DNA from: Sipunculus nudus
Taxonomy: Eukaryota; Annelida; Sipuncula; Golfingiida; Sipunculidae
Reading direction: 5' to 3'
Assembly: GCA_026874595.1 (NCBI GenBank)
Contig: CM049307.1
Span: forward strand, 47,963,678-48,027,677
Length of the DNA stretch: 64,000 nt
Position 1 is the first letter of the stretch; the number at the start of each line of letters is the position of its first letter. The notes beneath the pieces were generated by a model. That model saw only the letters and a list, made by a program, of their open reading frames with translations, was not told the origin of the DNA and did not search any database. Shown here piece after piece: positions 1 through 14,654 of this stretch. The position numbers were made by a program, and so were the translations under genes.

Positions 1-547
1 ACTAGTCAATTTAACTCTCATGGTCTGTTATGACAGTTTGTTTCTTTTGCTGCATAGAATCAATTAACATGTAAAATACTATATTACATATAAAATTGTT
101 TTTGAGTTTATTCTTCATATTATATTTCAATATGGTTGTCACCAGGTCAATTTCATACATGTTTCACATTGAGAAACAGATTTTCATTTATGTCTTTACA
201 TTTTTGCCATGGCCATGGGTACTCAAGTCAGGTTATGCTCATCAAGTACTCCTGTCCAAACTTTTGTACCATTTCAGCACTGTTACACATGTAATTAATG
301 TCATCATGGCACTCACTGTATTCTTTACACTGCTCTGGATTTAAAGAATTTCAACACCTATAGATTAGCAGTTATGGATATATCTTCTAAAAAGTGGAAC
401 CGTCTCAGGTTTAAACAAAACAAGCATATTCATGGAATTCATGTCCCCTGCTTTAGGATCTTGTTGTCTTTCATGCTTGATGAGCAACCAAAATTATGAC
501 ATGTGGAGAAAATATTGAGGGCACATGAAAACTTAAACAGATGCATG

Positions 548-660
548 TGACATGTGGAGACATCTGCAGAAGAACATAAAAACTAAAAAAAAATTGAGAA
601 ATAGGACCAAAATCCACTATGACATGTGGAGACATCTGCAGGCAAACATAAAAAGTAAAA
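548..660. repeat. Short tandem duplication
   Basis: GACATGTGGAGACATCTGCA occurs at 548 and 621, each followed by a similar A-rich stretch ending in GAGAAAT. A third partial copy (GACATGTGGAGA) lies at about 498. Confidence 0.7.
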
Positions 661-2299
661 CACGCTGAGAAATTTGACCATATTTAGACTTTTGTTTTTG
701 AGATAGACACTATTTAGATAGACAATATTTTCTCAGATAGACACTCCAAAACCAATCCTTACCAAGGTATGCATGAGAGCAATCACTGATCCAAATTTGA
801 ATGAAATCAGAAAAAATTTAGGAAAGTTATTGCACGGAAAGAAAAACCTGACGGACAGACAGACAGAGGGACAATCAGACAGACAGACAAACCCAAATCA
901 ATGTCCCCTGCATCTGGGGAGCTGGGGACAAAAAAAAAAAAAAAAAAAAAGAGTTGTTGCTTTTGTATTAGTTATGAAACCATCCATCAGAGGGCAGCAG
1001 CTGAAATGGTTCTACTGTGGCCAGATGATACATGTGCATCCAGCAATGGTGACTATCCATTGAACATACAAATGTCCAAATATCAGGGTTTCTCCACACT
1101 TGCTTGCTCATGCAGTTACCAAAGAAAACTTGATTAATGTTTAAATGTTTAAATAATGCCAATAAGGGAACAGCATAATATTCATTTTATTGTACAAATT
1201 GTTCAAAAGGTAAGTAAATCTGTTAGCACCTTATGAGCTTGGCATCATGGACATGTACTAGTATGTATCCTTTTTGTCATACTAAGTTTGCATGGAACAG
1301 TTCAGTACATTTTTCAGCATTTCCATTCATCTATTTGTTAAATATTGCCTTTAGAGGACCTTAAGAATAAAAAGTCACACTGACACAACATTATCTTAAT
1401 ATCATATTCTTATGTTTGTCTTAAGAGCAATAACATGGTCTCCATATATGTATTCTTGTCATAAATTTGAAAAAAATTAAAAAAAATCAGTTCATACTAT
1501 ATGTCAAACACAAGCACACCGTATTGTCCCCTAAACAATGGTATTTTATTGTGTGAAAAAAGTAATAATAATAATCGTTGGACTATAAAATAACATTTTT
1601 CTCTTTTATAATTTTTATAATAGTTAGACAGATTTATTATATTCAACTTTTCATCTCCTTCACTGCTGGCAAACTTTTCTTGTCATCACCAGATACATAT
1701 TATAGTACAGTCAGGAATGGACCTATTATGCATTAAATATTTGAATGAATTATCAGACAATTTACATCTTCAATTCACTACTGACTTCTAGACTCTTGAC
1801 ATCTTGTTGACCATAAGTACAAGGGCTTAAATTCTTAAATGGGATATTGTAAGGGAAGAGATTATATAGTACCACATTTTGCTGAATTAATACTTTATTT
1901 GTAAAGAATCATTTTTAATTCAGGTACTTTGTTTTGTCTGTCAGTGCATACAAAGTGCCAATCCCAAACTGGCTTGAACAGATTTTTATTGTAAAATTGT
2001 AAACATGATGTTTAAAAATCATATAATTGCTCTGATCATAATTGCAATTGATTTAATAATATAATCAAAATAAAATCATATTAATTTTCAATATTTCCTG
2101 GTTCATAACTGTTCATCAAACTTCCTCAGAAACATACGAGCCCCATCTGTCATTCCTAAATCTTTTACAAGTTTGATTACATTTGTGCAACTTGACAAAC
2201 AGCAGTCACAGCACACTTTCAGCTTGGGAACCAGGTTAAATCATTATATATGGAATAAAATGCATCATTTACTTAATCCCACTTTCTCACTTCTCAGCC

Positions 2300-2333
2300 C
2301 TGCAGCTGAGCATAATGACCCATGGGTCACTTG
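2300..2333 (+). mobile_element. Solo 3' end of a family A element
   Basis: GCAGCTGAGCATAATGACCC then ATGGGTCACTTG matches the family A terminus including the 14-bp palindrome. No matching 5' end was found upstream. Confidence 0.6.
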
Positions 2334-5300
2334 ATCTCAATAAAAAAAATATATTTGTGATATTTATTTGTGAGATATTGTACTTTTTTCATAAAATCAG
2401 AGACACACTGACTGATGTTGGAAAGTTCAGATGCAGTTGAGGAGTCTATATCTTAGTCTTGATGCCTTTTCCAAATAGCATAACATTGGCTCATTGAGTC
2501 AATAAATTCTGGTAGGGTATTTCTCAGCAACCAAATGAGTAGTCGTAAATCACAAGTGTAACCTACATCCCCACCCAGATCACGTCAGCAGGTGATACAA
2601 CAGGGTGCCTTAACTAACAGACTGTGACTGATGTAGGCAGATTGGTTTTCTTAATGAGAAAGCCAGGACAGGGAGGGTCTGATGGACCAATAATGTCCAC
2701 ACAGATGGCAAACGTAGGTGTCACTTGGGGTTTGCCACGGTCAAAGAAACCAGACATACAGGGGTGATCAGGTCCTGGTTAAACTAATCCGGGTCCCCTG
2801 TTGATCAGATCATCACTGAAACAGGGGCATGATCTGGGGAAGATTTATAGATTGGGCTGCCTGGATCTGTGATTTATCCCACAAGAGGCGTTCAGGCAGA
2901 AAATCAGGTCCCCCCCCCCCCCCCCCCAGCTGGGTGGTGGAGCATTTTTAACAATCCTCACTGTGAGACTTATGCAGATCTGGCTTGAACTACTGCCTTT
3001 GTGGCTGCCTTGCTGGAACAATAGCTGCTCCAGTCACTGATTCTCAGCTACGGCTGTTGCTGTAACAATGGGTAATCGAGAGTTTGGAACTCCTCGTAAT
3101 TTTCTCGCTGTCCCGGAGATGCCACCACACAACAGCGTGTCTGGGTTTATGGTTATTATAATGGACACATTAAGGGATGCCTGAACTCCAATTTGTTTGT
3201 GTTTATGATTGTAATAATGGTTCCATTAGGTCGGCCTTGGAGGAAACCATTTGCACACTTAAATGAGATAACAGCAAAAATAACGCCAGCATTTAACTCA
3301 AGACAGCCTGCCTTGTTGATGTTTATTAGGAAAACACTAACTCGCTCCACTCACACTATTTGTACTACTGATTTGTAAAGTCCCATTGTCCTACTCTTAC
3401 ACATTTACCCCCAGAATAACCTGATCAAATACAGTCCCATTAGTCTTATCACAGAGCTTTATCTTTTAAAAAAAATCTGCTGCAGTCTTGACATAAATTT
3501 GCATGCTGAAAGATTTGACTCTCCAAATGTGTGAAGCGAAACTGAAAAGAATTCTGACCTCCATAACAGAGGAAGTCTGCATATCTGTACTGTTTAACAG
3601 GTATGCCCAAAACAAAAGGAAGTGATATGATAAGATGATAAAAAAGAGATACTGACAAGTAGACAACAGAGCTCTTTGTGTATTTGATATAACGCTTATT
3701 TTTTTCAGTTAGTGCAGAGCAATATCATTCTGGAAAAGAATCTCGCCATCACATATTCTTTTTAGAAGTGCAGTTTCACACTTTTCCTTCCTCAAATGAA
3801 TCCATTGCCTTGGTCTTATTTTAAAGACATTAGTATTCAAAGATAAGTAAATTTTGAACATATACCTGATATATGTATGTATTTTACTGATAGCTAAATT
3901 AATCAAAATCTGTTTTGCGTCATGAGGAACTGCTTAAATTTAGCATATTATCATAAAGTCATTTCAAAGATTTCAGATGTCAGTGTCAAATTGAATGAGC
4001 TCAAGGTCAAAGGTCAGGGTCAAAGACATAAGGACACTCTTTGACTGAATGACTATTGATGGGTTATTATCTAAAAAGTGGTTAAAGATCTGATAAATCA
4101 TTTATTGCATGTTACAAAATGCTTTTAACATGATTACTATTGAAGAAATAAAGGTCCTGAGTCAAGGATCATTTGGTGCTAGAATGAAGTAATATTTGTA
4201 AAAGCTTCTGTTTTGTTATAATCAGAGATGATATGAAAATGTTATACCAAGTTTTATGGAAAAGTAAACCACATCCTCTGGAACAAGATCAAAGTTAGAG
4301 GGGGACCAAAAGAAAGCTCTGTACCCCAAGGTTATCAACACTTAGAAAACAGCAGAATGACCATTAATATAAAGAAGTCATCTTTTGGGAAGTCACAAGT
4401 GTTTATGCCAGAATCAATGTAATGGCGTATGTGACATGGATAAAAAGCACATATTAACTTATTTCATCATGTATCAGTTAATGGATATTTACAGTGAATC
4501 AGTTTAAAAGGGTTGTTGATGCGTAGAGATCAAAGAAAAGAAAGTGGCCATCAGCTAAAAATAAACATAGCCCATTTCACAGATTATATCTACAAAAAGG
4601 TCCTTTCAGTTAGAAAAAAATCATCAGTACTTTCTAAGCCTCAAATATATTGGGGGTGGCTCAAAATGTAGTAGTTATTAACCAGCCTCAAAGAAGATTA
4701 ATGTGTGTTATGTGGATGGCAAACATGTCATATCTAGCTGCATGATATAATGTCTCTTGTCTGGTTTATTTAAGCATCTCAAATTGAGGTTATTAGTTTT
4801 CAAGATTATGCAGTAAAGGGATATTGAATTAGATATAAATAAGTTGTAGGCTGCTTGTGGAGAAACTGCTGTCCAGTGCTGGATACAAGTACTAATGCTA
4901 AGGGGTTTTCACCCCACACTGAATTTAGGACCAAATATACTCCAAAAGCTTCAGAATTTGAAAATAAACGTGTTGCTGAGTGTAAAAGCTAACTTTCTTC
5001 TTAAGGCCAAAACCTTGGCATCTAGCTGTTACTGATGTAAACTATCCATATCCACCTACTGTATAACCTAAACTGACATCCAATAAGAATTAGTGGTGTA
5101 TTTTAACTGTATCTACTAGCTGATGATACATTTTCTACCTCTTTAGTGATATCATTCTTAAAAGGAGCCTATTCTGATATTTGATGTGAATCAAATAAAG
5201 ACAATGCTTTCATGCTTGCATAAAAATAAGCCAAAAGGCACCCATCCCACATGGCACAGACTCCATGGTTTGTTTATATCCACATGTTTATAACATTTGG

Positions 5301-6169
5301 GAGGCCCCCTAATATGCCCACTGGTCATAATCCAAATGCACCAAAAAATTAAATTGATTAAAGGGGCCCAATCACCTATACAGCATATTGAGTTAACACT
5401 AAAAATAGCTTCTTCCCCTTAAAATAAATCTGTACCTGCCAATATATTGCCTTGAAACCATTTGTTTATTCCTGTAAACGAGTGTTAAAAACAGTGAACT
5501 GGGCGCGATCGCAGGTGTAAACATCAACTCAGTGCATTGGGCTGTGTGCTGCATGGAGCCACAATACGTGCAAAACAGGTGATGTTCTGACTGACTTGGC
5601 CCTAAAAGTGTGATACATGTTTCCACTGCCTGAAACTCTGCGTGTTGCCCCTCTAAATCGGACCTCTTGTCACCCAGCTGTGTTTACCAACACGCAGGGC
5701 TATAACAAGGGATGTCCCTTTAAGTCAGATAGAAGAGAGGTCTGGCAAAAGTGACAAAAAGATCTGATCACATGATCTCATCACCAAAAACTAGTTACCT
5801 TTCAATTTCTGCACCTGCGCAATCAAACAGCTTGGTGCACGTTTTTACTATTCATCAACATGAGCTTTGTTTACTAACATCTTTTAGATAAACAAGCTCA
5901 AACACTGGGGCATTATAAGAACTTTTCTTTGAAGGAAATACACAATATGTAACCAGAGTAAACCAGAAATTGCATAAATTCTACAAAAAAGGGACAGGTG
6001 AATAGCTTGCTTTAGCTTGAGGAGGCATACAGGTGTCCATCTTGTGTCCATTCAAAATGAGACCTGAATTAATATGTGCTATTAGCCTTACTGTACTAAA
6101 TAACATAATGAAGCTATCTAGGATACCTATGTTTTCCTTTAGTTGGTAATATAATAAAGCATATTTTTT

Positions 6170-6570
6170 AACAGACCAGTTGGAGGAGAGGCGAGGTTTC
6201 CATTGAATGAATACTTAGATGCTGATTCTTGAAGACTGGAAATGAAACTTGCTCTTACTTGGGATGTATATGGTCATCTATTTACGACACTCAGTAAACG
6301 AGTTCCATACACAAGTGAGGCGCTAGCAGAGAATTAGCATTCATGAGATGTTGGAGGTAACTCTAAAGAAGCATGGAATAAAAGACACTGGGATGAAACC
6401 ACCCCTCGCTCGGATAAAACGCTGATTGGTAAAGGCGGATCAGATGTGACGCAAAGCATGCAGGTCCTCACTCTGCAGGCTTGTGTTCCCATCAGCTCGT
6501 CCCTGCCGGTAATAAAGTTTTCTCGCCCTGTGATTGGGTTCAGCAATCCAACTTGTCAATTTTTCCAGCC
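6170..6570. promoter_or_regulatory. CpG-retaining patch, candidate intronic regulatory element
   Basis: CpG-bearing, high-complexity block with CCTCGCTCGG, CGCTGATTGGTAAAGGCGG and ACGCAAAGCATGCAG, bordered by CpG-poor sequence. Frames here are short and unlike proteins. No specific factor site is claimed. Confidence 0.3.
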
Positions 6571-9500
6571 CATGGTATCTGTTGCAGCTGTTATGATCTT
6601 GTTATATGCCAGGTTATGGTTTCCGATGGCTGTAAATATTTTATTGCCCTCAGTGGAGTAACTTGAGTTGGAAAATGACATGTTTCATTTCATTGAAGAA
6701 ATGACTCATTTTGAGCTGATCACGACTTGGTAATGTAGCAGTGAGTCTATGTGACTTGCCTTTTGGATGGGGTTCTTGTTCATACTAGTTTACCTTTGAC
6801 TGTCATTGTGACCTTTTAGAGAATGTTTCTTTAAGAAACTTTTATTTTTTAAAAGTAAAACATTAAGGTTTTCCTACTGAATTTCTCTTGTCTGCAGCAA
6901 AGCCATAAGCTCGGGTTTACTAGTTAGAATTTGATAGCTTTGCTTTCAGCAAGGCAGTTACATTTTTATAGATTAAACTTTTAAAATATTACAGATTCTG
7001 GAGACGGCCCTCAGTTAACCCAGGGAGCTGAACTCTTACAACATCAAAGGAAGGAAAGAGCTGGAAAGCAAACTTTGATCACCTAAAAAAAATTAATCAA
7101 CACTTCCTTCCATCTAGATCCAGCTGTTCCTGATAGTGTCAGATTCCTACACCAGAGGTCAGGCACAGTGCCTTTATCAGTAAAATCTGTGTAACACAGA
7201 TGTACATACATACAAAAAAGACATCAGCCTGAGTCCATATCCATTCTCAATTAATGCTTTTTTCTCCTGCCTCCCAGGACATATCACCAAATTCTGTCAG
7301 CAACATGTTCACACAGCTTGTTAATTTTTATTGAGTTTGTTAAGAATATGGCATGCAGGTTGGTGTTTAATTAACAGTAACAAAGAAAACTAAGCAGCAT
7401 AGCTCTAGTCTCAAACAGACTTTGAATGTAGAGCCTCCCATATATTATTCATTTATTCATTAGGATGACATCACAGGAAAATTCTAGAGTACTCCAAACA
7501 AATTTATACAGTACCTGCCCTGGCACTCTAAATTACACAGAAGGTGGCCATGTGCCAGCCACTTTGTTTAATTTCTTGAATTGTCCACAACACTTATATA
7601 TACAGACAGGTACAGATACTGTGACCACCCCTCATGTGCACTATATAATGCTCTGTTCAACACTTGAATATGCTAAAAAACATGCCCATTTCCATTTAAA
7701 ATCCTGGCATAATGAAGATTTAGTTTTATTACTCTTATTCTAGATTAAAAACTAAAAAAAGGCTATATAAAGATACAAAGCAATAAAATGTCCCTTTCAG
7801 GCAATACAGGATTAACCTGAAGTTGTACTTTTTTTGCCAGTGTACTTAAGAAACACTGTTTCAAATTACTCCTTATCATGTTAAATACATTCAAAATTCA
7901 AAAGGGAAAATGGTAACTTTGGAGCTGGATTTGTAAATAAAACTGTCAGTCAGAATCCAAGGGCCATAAATCACAGTAGTACCAAATGATATATTGACTT
8001 ATACACTGAATCATCAATACAGAATATCAACCAAGATCTAACTTTATTTGCCGAATAGTAATACAATTACATCACTTTCAACAGGTCAGGGGTCACTTTG
8101 GGGACCAGGATTAATTTTGTGATGAATGTTGATTGTATACTAGGCACCTCAGTGATCTGATCATGTGTAAAGCAATTTGTAACATGACTCACTGTTTTAG
8201 ATGAAAAATGAGTCCCTGAGACTAGTGAGAAATAAAATCATTCATATATGGAATAGGGTTTAGGGCTGACTGTGTTAAATTTAGCATGAAACATTGCTGT
8301 GTGCTGTAACTGAGAATGAATCACAAATTTGAATACCTAATACAGTAATGTACATACAAGAAAATAACATTTACAGAGTGCGAGAGCATTTAAACTGAAC
8401 TAATAGATGCACTAATGACTTCTTTCACATGTTTTTGGGATGCATCACTTGATTAAATGGTTTGTGTAAGGCATTGATTTAATTTTAATGTATTGATATA
8501 TAAAACCAGGTCAAGTTAATGATGTGGAAATTGGGAAAATAATGACAGTTGTACACAAATATTTTCAGCAGGGCACATTTAATGGCTGGTAGAATTCAAA
8601 ATTTAGCTTAATCACATGCATTTAGATACCTTTTGTGTATCTGGTGACCCTTGTTGTATGCAACCTACTTGAAACAGAAACAGTGCTTGTCGAAAAATCA
8701 TGAAATTATGATATTGCATAATTTAGTCAAATTATTTCCAATATTTTCCCAAGTTTTCTGTCACTCTGTTTGTTCTCCAACACATCAGGGTTTTCCTGGA
8801 TATAAAAAAGTGAACATCCATATTACCAATAATTCACTGATACTTGTTTATCTACAACCTGTTACTAAACACAGTACCTGGTTCGTGAACCCATATCAAC
8901 AAACAGAAAAACCGGAGGTGGTTGATTGTACATGTGCAGAAATTGAAAGGTCATTAGTTATTATTGGTGAAGCAAGGCTGTCTTTTATCATTTGCAAAAC
9001 TTGCCTGATTTGCCATCTGATGTCCTGTTCAGTGAACATGTTTTGATAATAATTGATGGCCATTTTGGCAGAGCCCCCCCCCCCCCCCCCCATGTATTAT
9101 TTTAAACACATGGATATAAACAAATGGAGAATCTGTACACCAGGGGATCGGCACTTTTTCACTGATTTTATAAAAGGTTCAAAAGATTATATATCTTTAT
9201 TAAATATATGACTGATATTGGAATAAGCTTTTCTAAATTGTTAAGAAAGTAATGAAATGTGAAATTTAGGTAAATGTATTTGAAAGGTAATAAAATTTAA
9301 GAAAACAATCAGGAAGTCATGAAAATGTCACAAAAGTATACAAAATGTGATAACATGTCATCCACTGTCATACTGTTATCCTCATCCTCTTACAACAGAG
9401 AGTGCCACCTGCAGGTTGTTACCCATATCTTAAAAAACGGAAACAAGTGATTATGAAGAGGTGTCCTTTATTAATGTAGGAATACTAAAATGATCATTTT

Positions 9501-11244
9501 GTAGTCATACATGGCTGTGCAAGACTCACACCATGACTGTTTGAAAACACAAGAGTGATTGTGTTTCCTCATCGATATCTGATAAAGATCACAAAGGGAG
9601 TCTACTCTCAGGAGCATCTGATATTGCCCCGCATCCTTGATATCATTCAGAAGATGGAGATACTGTCTTCAGATAAAGATAATCCTTTTAGTATGATCAT
9701 CAGTTGATTGATGTAACTTGGCATGTGTCCAGTCTTGAACACTCAGACAGGCTTAACAACAGTCGGCGTTCTGCTCACCTCTCAGTCAGACACTGAGTGC
9801 TTCTGGGTATGGGATTTTCTAGACCTGGCAGGCCGATCATAATTTAATTTGCCACTAAAATATATAAAATAACACTTTGTTGCCTCAGTATGCGTCTTTA
9901 ATTTAGAACCTAGGCTACCAGCTCTAGGGAATGACATTCTGTGCCTAGGACAAATTCATTAATCTTGATTACCATGTTAATCCATCAGACTATGGTTATT
10001 GCATTTTGCGAATCCCTGTCATCTGCATATTAGGACTTCTTTGATAATTTAAATAAATGTGTCTTTTGATGGCAATGCATTGTGGCTGAACATGTGGTAA
10101 TACTTGCATCCAAATTATTCATTTTGGTGCTCTCGTAGTTCTGTTGTTTGTTGATAGGTGCCACTGTAGTAGTTGTCTTACTGCCTCACACCAGATGCTG
10201 CATTGAAGGCTATCTGCCCTAAGCTATTGCTATCATCTACTTGTTATTTTCATTACATTTCTTATGTATAACTTTAGGAATAACCTGATTATACTATAGC
10301 TGGGCCAAAGCCACCGGAAACTGGAAAAGCTCGCTCTGCTAAACGAGGCTGATTTGCTCCAGGGAGAACAAGAAGGCAATCATCTTGTGAACAGAGGGAT
10401 TATGGTGGTTTATATTGCTGGGGGAAGTTTGTGACATAAAAGGGTGCCTTTCCATGGTGTGCCTAGAATGTTAACAAAAGGACTTTCATGAAGGCATTAA
10501 TAGTTCAGCTCCTTAATCTGTAAAAATTTGTGTTTCCTTATAACTTAAATTTCAGTGAAAACTGGGAATATGAAATACAGTCTACTCCCTTTTATTCGCC
10601 AATTTCAGGATTGAGACAAATGTTGGTGATATCAGAGGGTGGCAGATCATCAAGGGTGTCGGCATCATCTGATAAATATAAAAGAAGGAAATCGGGAATG
10701 ATTTAATTGTTGGCGAAAGGCATGTTTGGCAGATAAACGGGTGGCAAATAAATGAGCATACTATAGATGTATCTACCTATGTAACTGTATTCCTTAAAAA
10801 TGTGTCAGCAGAAGAAGATGAAATTGGTGATTTCTCATTTTTTGCATAGAATCTTTAGAAAGTGCAATTAGATTTCCCCTCAAAGCAAAAACATTCATAA
10901 GATTTTTACCCCACCAAGGGTTTAATAGCTAAAATGTGAATTGTTGAAGGGGTAACAGATATTTCATAATATCCAGTTTATTAAAAAAATCATTTCATAA
11001 TGGAATACTTGTAAATTATATATAAGAATTTTAGATTTGAAAGTACACTTGCCGGAGAAAAAAATTGGTTAAAATTTTGATAAAAAAACTTGTTCTGGGA
11101 ATATATATTAAATTCATCATGCAAGAAAACTTTTTTCGAGATTATGCTGCAAAGATGATGTGATAGGGTACCTTGACTGAATCCCCAATTTCTTCTTGAT
11201 TTAACTGGCTTTTCAAAATTTCAGATGTGCCTTGCAATACAATA

Positions 11245-11325
11245 CATTTGCACCTTGGTCAATTCGCTAGACTACCAGTCTATTGCACCAAAGGAATTTG
11301 GGTTCAAACTCCTCTGCGGTGATTT
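11245..11325 (+). repeat. Possible tRNA-derived SINE fragment
   Basis: GGGTTCAAACTCC fits an RNA polymerase III B box. Upstream, CTAGACTACCAGTCTATTG can form an anticodon-arm-like stem. An acceptor stem was not seen, so this is not called a tRNA gene. Confidence 0.3.
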
Positions 11326-11744
11326 TTGGTCTCCGTTAAACTTTTACCCTTAAAGTAAATAGAAAACAACAAATAGACTCCTGTTTTCCCATATCAACTC
11401 AAAACGCAACCTTAATTGGAGACAGGGTTGGAAATGTCACCAAGGAACGGAGACGACTGTCTGCGTGATAAGCTAGAGATGAACTGGGATAATCCAGATG
11501 GCATTCTGGTGTATTAACCAGGATTGATTAGCTCGGGTGACACCAGGGGGGTCCATGCTCATTGTATAGTGTAAATAGTTCTTAACTGGTAAAAAGCCTT
11601 GTAGGAGGAAAACTGGGGAAGACTTCTGCAAAATGAAACAAATTACATGCATTAATTTAAATGAAGGACTGATTAGTGTAAAGAAACAAGGAGCCAGCAG
11701 CCTAAGATAAATCACATAATATATTGTTACTGAAGCATTACTGA

Positions 11745-11900
11745 CCTATCTAATAAGACCTGTCTGAGGGACCAACTGTCTATTTAAAGACCAACCTTGA
11801 TGGAACCGAGAGCATTCATATTGATTTAAACTGACCTATCTAATAAGACCACCTGTGAGTTAAGTCTACTTTTGGCCAGTCTCATAGTTGGTCTTATTAC
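11745..11900 (-). repeat. Dispersed repeat D, copy 1
   Basis: On the - strand it carries CAGGTGGTCTTATTAGATAG and GTCAGT...TGAATGCT...GGTTC, matching 38528-38672 on the + strand over most of its length. No terminal structure identified. Confidence 0.65.
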
Positions 11901-13300
11901 ACAAATTACACCGTTTATGCTTAATTGTTTGCCCCTTTGGTGGTTTTTTAGCTAAGAACTCTGTTTGTGAGATAAATAGATAACTTTGAATGAAATAAAA
12001 ATATTATTTAGATTATTGCAGTTTTCATAAATTTCCAAATGGATGTTGATATAAAAATATCTTCCAATTAAATAGCATTAAACTTTTTTTTCCTGGTATG
12101 GTTTGATGTCAGTTGTGGACCCTGGATTACATTTAGATTGAATCCGTCCTTATACGTTCACAAAATTGGAAATGTTATATTTTTAAGTGCTTTAAAGATA
12201 TATTCAGAATATTTAAATATGTCATAAAAGAGGCATGAAAGATTTCTCATATTTTATATTTAATATAATTTATATTTAAGTTCACATTGCTGAAAAACAG
12301 AGACATATATATAAATCAAATATTCTACCACCTATATTTTTATTTAACTATGAACAGTTTTTTTTTTATACCAGAATAAGTGCTGTCCCACCAAAGTAAA
12401 ATCATAAAATATTACTGTGTGATAAAAACTTTTCATATTTTGTTATTATGTTTTATATATTCAGGGTTTTTTGCTTTATGGTTTTAGATAGCAGTTTCAA
12501 GGCGTGATGCTTGTAAAAGAATGAGAATAAGCTGGCTGTAACAAGGAAAGTCTTAATTTGTTGCATAGGGTTATTGCAGGCATAAAACGTAAATCTTCTC
12601 AATAGCGCTGAGACTTCACAATCACACACAAACATGTCAGAATGCACTGCAAGCTGTCCCAGAATGAGTCACAGATTGGTGGGATGAATGTGATTTATAA
12701 GGACTTGACTGCAGCCATTCCCAGCCAGAATTGACTATCAGCATCTCTATCTAGTTCTAGGGAAATGATACGATCAGCAGTGACAGCATACATGGATTCC
12801 CAGCGTGATTCATTCTCGATGATAATTCACACCTGTGCCTCAAATAGGCAGTACATTTCTGTGGGCATGATGTGTGCAGTGTCTCAGGCCAGGCTTTGAA
12901 TGTATCTGTGGTCTACATCAACTTTAGGGCTTAGTTTTCTCTCATGCCTCTATATATCACTAGTTTTATGAAATGCTGTCAGATTAGTCTTTTATTTTGA
13001 GCACTATGAACATTTTATGATTTTGCTGAGCTGATTAATTTAGCTAAGCTTTAGCAATCACTCTTGATTTCCTCTTCTCCTAGCTGTCTGTTGGTGGAAA
13101 GTAATGACCATCTTGTAACCACACCACTGAGTTCTTAATCTTAACAGTTGTGTTTGCAAGGATATACTTTTTTGGTTTGTATTTTTGAGGTTAAATGTTC
13201 ACAATTTTCACTCTTTTTAGTGTTTTGCGATGGTTTCATTTATGGCATTTCATGATACAGTAAGCAACAAAGTATATTCATTAATACGTGTTAATACAAA

Positions 13301-14464
13301 GTTCTGCGAATACTTTGTTTTTGACCAAGTTTGACCGCCACTGCGTTTTTTTCTGGAGAACTCCTCTGAGACCACTGGACCGATTTTTTCAATACTTGAC
13401 CCAATAATTGGGTCACATATGACCTGGTGCCTAACCATTTTGCTTTGACCTCTGACCTTTCTTCTCTGCAGTTCATCTATCTATGCATCTGTGTTAACAC
13501 ATTATACCACATATCTTTGGACTTGTTTGGCCAATCAGGCTGGAATTTTGCACAAGTGTAGCTTTTGGGTAACATTATATCATACAGTAAACTGGTGGCT
13601 ACACCTGCAACCATTTTTGCACAGCATCCATATGTTCATCTGCCTTGGGTTATGATCACTCTTATCTCTGCAGTGATTGAACATATTCACCTGAAATTTT
13701 GCATGTGTATACATCCTGGATAGCTTCCTTGATTTCATGACAGGTGGTGCCATCTACATTCATGTTCACTCTGCAGACATCCATGCTTATATCTCAAGAC
13801 TGGTTTGACGTATCTTCCTGAAATTTTGCATGTGTTTAGATCTCCCATAGCTCTTTATTATACACACAATTGGTGGTGCTACCTGCAACCATTTTCTGCA
13901 TAGCGTCCATCTATTTGTCTGCTGTGGGATAAAATCACTCATATCTCAGCAGTGGTTTGACTTATCTTCCTAAAATTTTGCATATGTATACATCTTGGAT
14001 AGCTTTCTTGATTTTGTAGCAGGTGGCACCACCTACATTCACATTTATGCTTCAGACATCCATGCTTATATCTCAGGACTGGTTTGACTTATTGCCCTGA
14101 AATTTTGCATGACTATAGATTTTGCATAGCTCTACAGCATATACAAATTTAGTTGACCAACTAACAACTATTTTTGCTATTTGTCAATCTGTTCATCTGC
14201 CTAGGGTTAAAATCACTCATATCTCAGCACTGGTTTGACTTATCCACCAGAAATTTTGCATATATATATACATCTTGGATAGTTTCTATTTCAGATAACA
14301 GGTGGAGACACTACAGTCATGTTTATGTGGCAGACATCCATGCCAATATGCAACACATCTCACTCTGTTTCCCCTTGCAACTCAATCCATGCCTCACTTC
14401 ACCTGTCCTTCTCTGATTTTGGCTTATACAGGTAGTAGCTTGTTGACTACCCGTATTCTAGTTT
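13301..14464 (+). mobile_element. Family B element B1
   Basis: Begins near GCGAATACTTTGTTTTTGACC and ends ACCCGTATTCTAGTTT. The core repeats phrases such as AAAATCACTCATATCTC, CCTGAAATTTTGCATGTGTA and GACAGGTGG at about 275-bp intervals. The palindromes are diverged in this copy. No coding capacity. Confidence 0.65.
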
Positions 14465-14654
14465 GATGAAGACCCAGTTGAACAATTAATGAGTGGAAAT
14501 GCCTTCTTCATTATTGATAGATAAAGTAAATGGTCTGATAATATTTATAAAATGTCTTCTTTGTTCACCTGAAGAGAGTCACACGTGTTAGAATCTCAAC
14601 AACTTTGTTCCAACCCCTACTAAATTTTGTTGATAATTGTATCCGCCAAGACAG

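Larger units (their letters stand above)
1..13000 (+). other. STX8: Presumed syntaxin-8 intron, 5' part
   Basis: No exon could be recognised. The sequence is AT-rich and nearly free of CpG over long runs (for example about 7201-7740), apart from CpG-bearing patches near 3.0-3.3, 5.5-5.7 and 6.2-6.6 kb. It contains C homopolymers, a family A 3' end at 2300-2333, a tRNA-like segment near 11.25 kb and a dispersed repeat at 11745-11900. Assignment to syntaxin-8 follows only from lying upstream of its last exon. Confidence 0.4.

Noticed and set aside
6985-7083. Possible + strand exon after attacag reading SGDGPQLTQGAELLQHQRKE
   Set aside because: The composition looks protein-like, but the pyrimidine tract is weak, no donor follows before the stop, and it does not match syntaxin-8.
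8651-9046. 131-codon open frame on +
   Set aside because: No recognisable domain, in presumed intron, ends before a C homopolymer.
11245-11325. Functional tRNA gene
   Set aside because: B-box-like sequence is present, but there is no matching acceptor stem or full cloverleaf.
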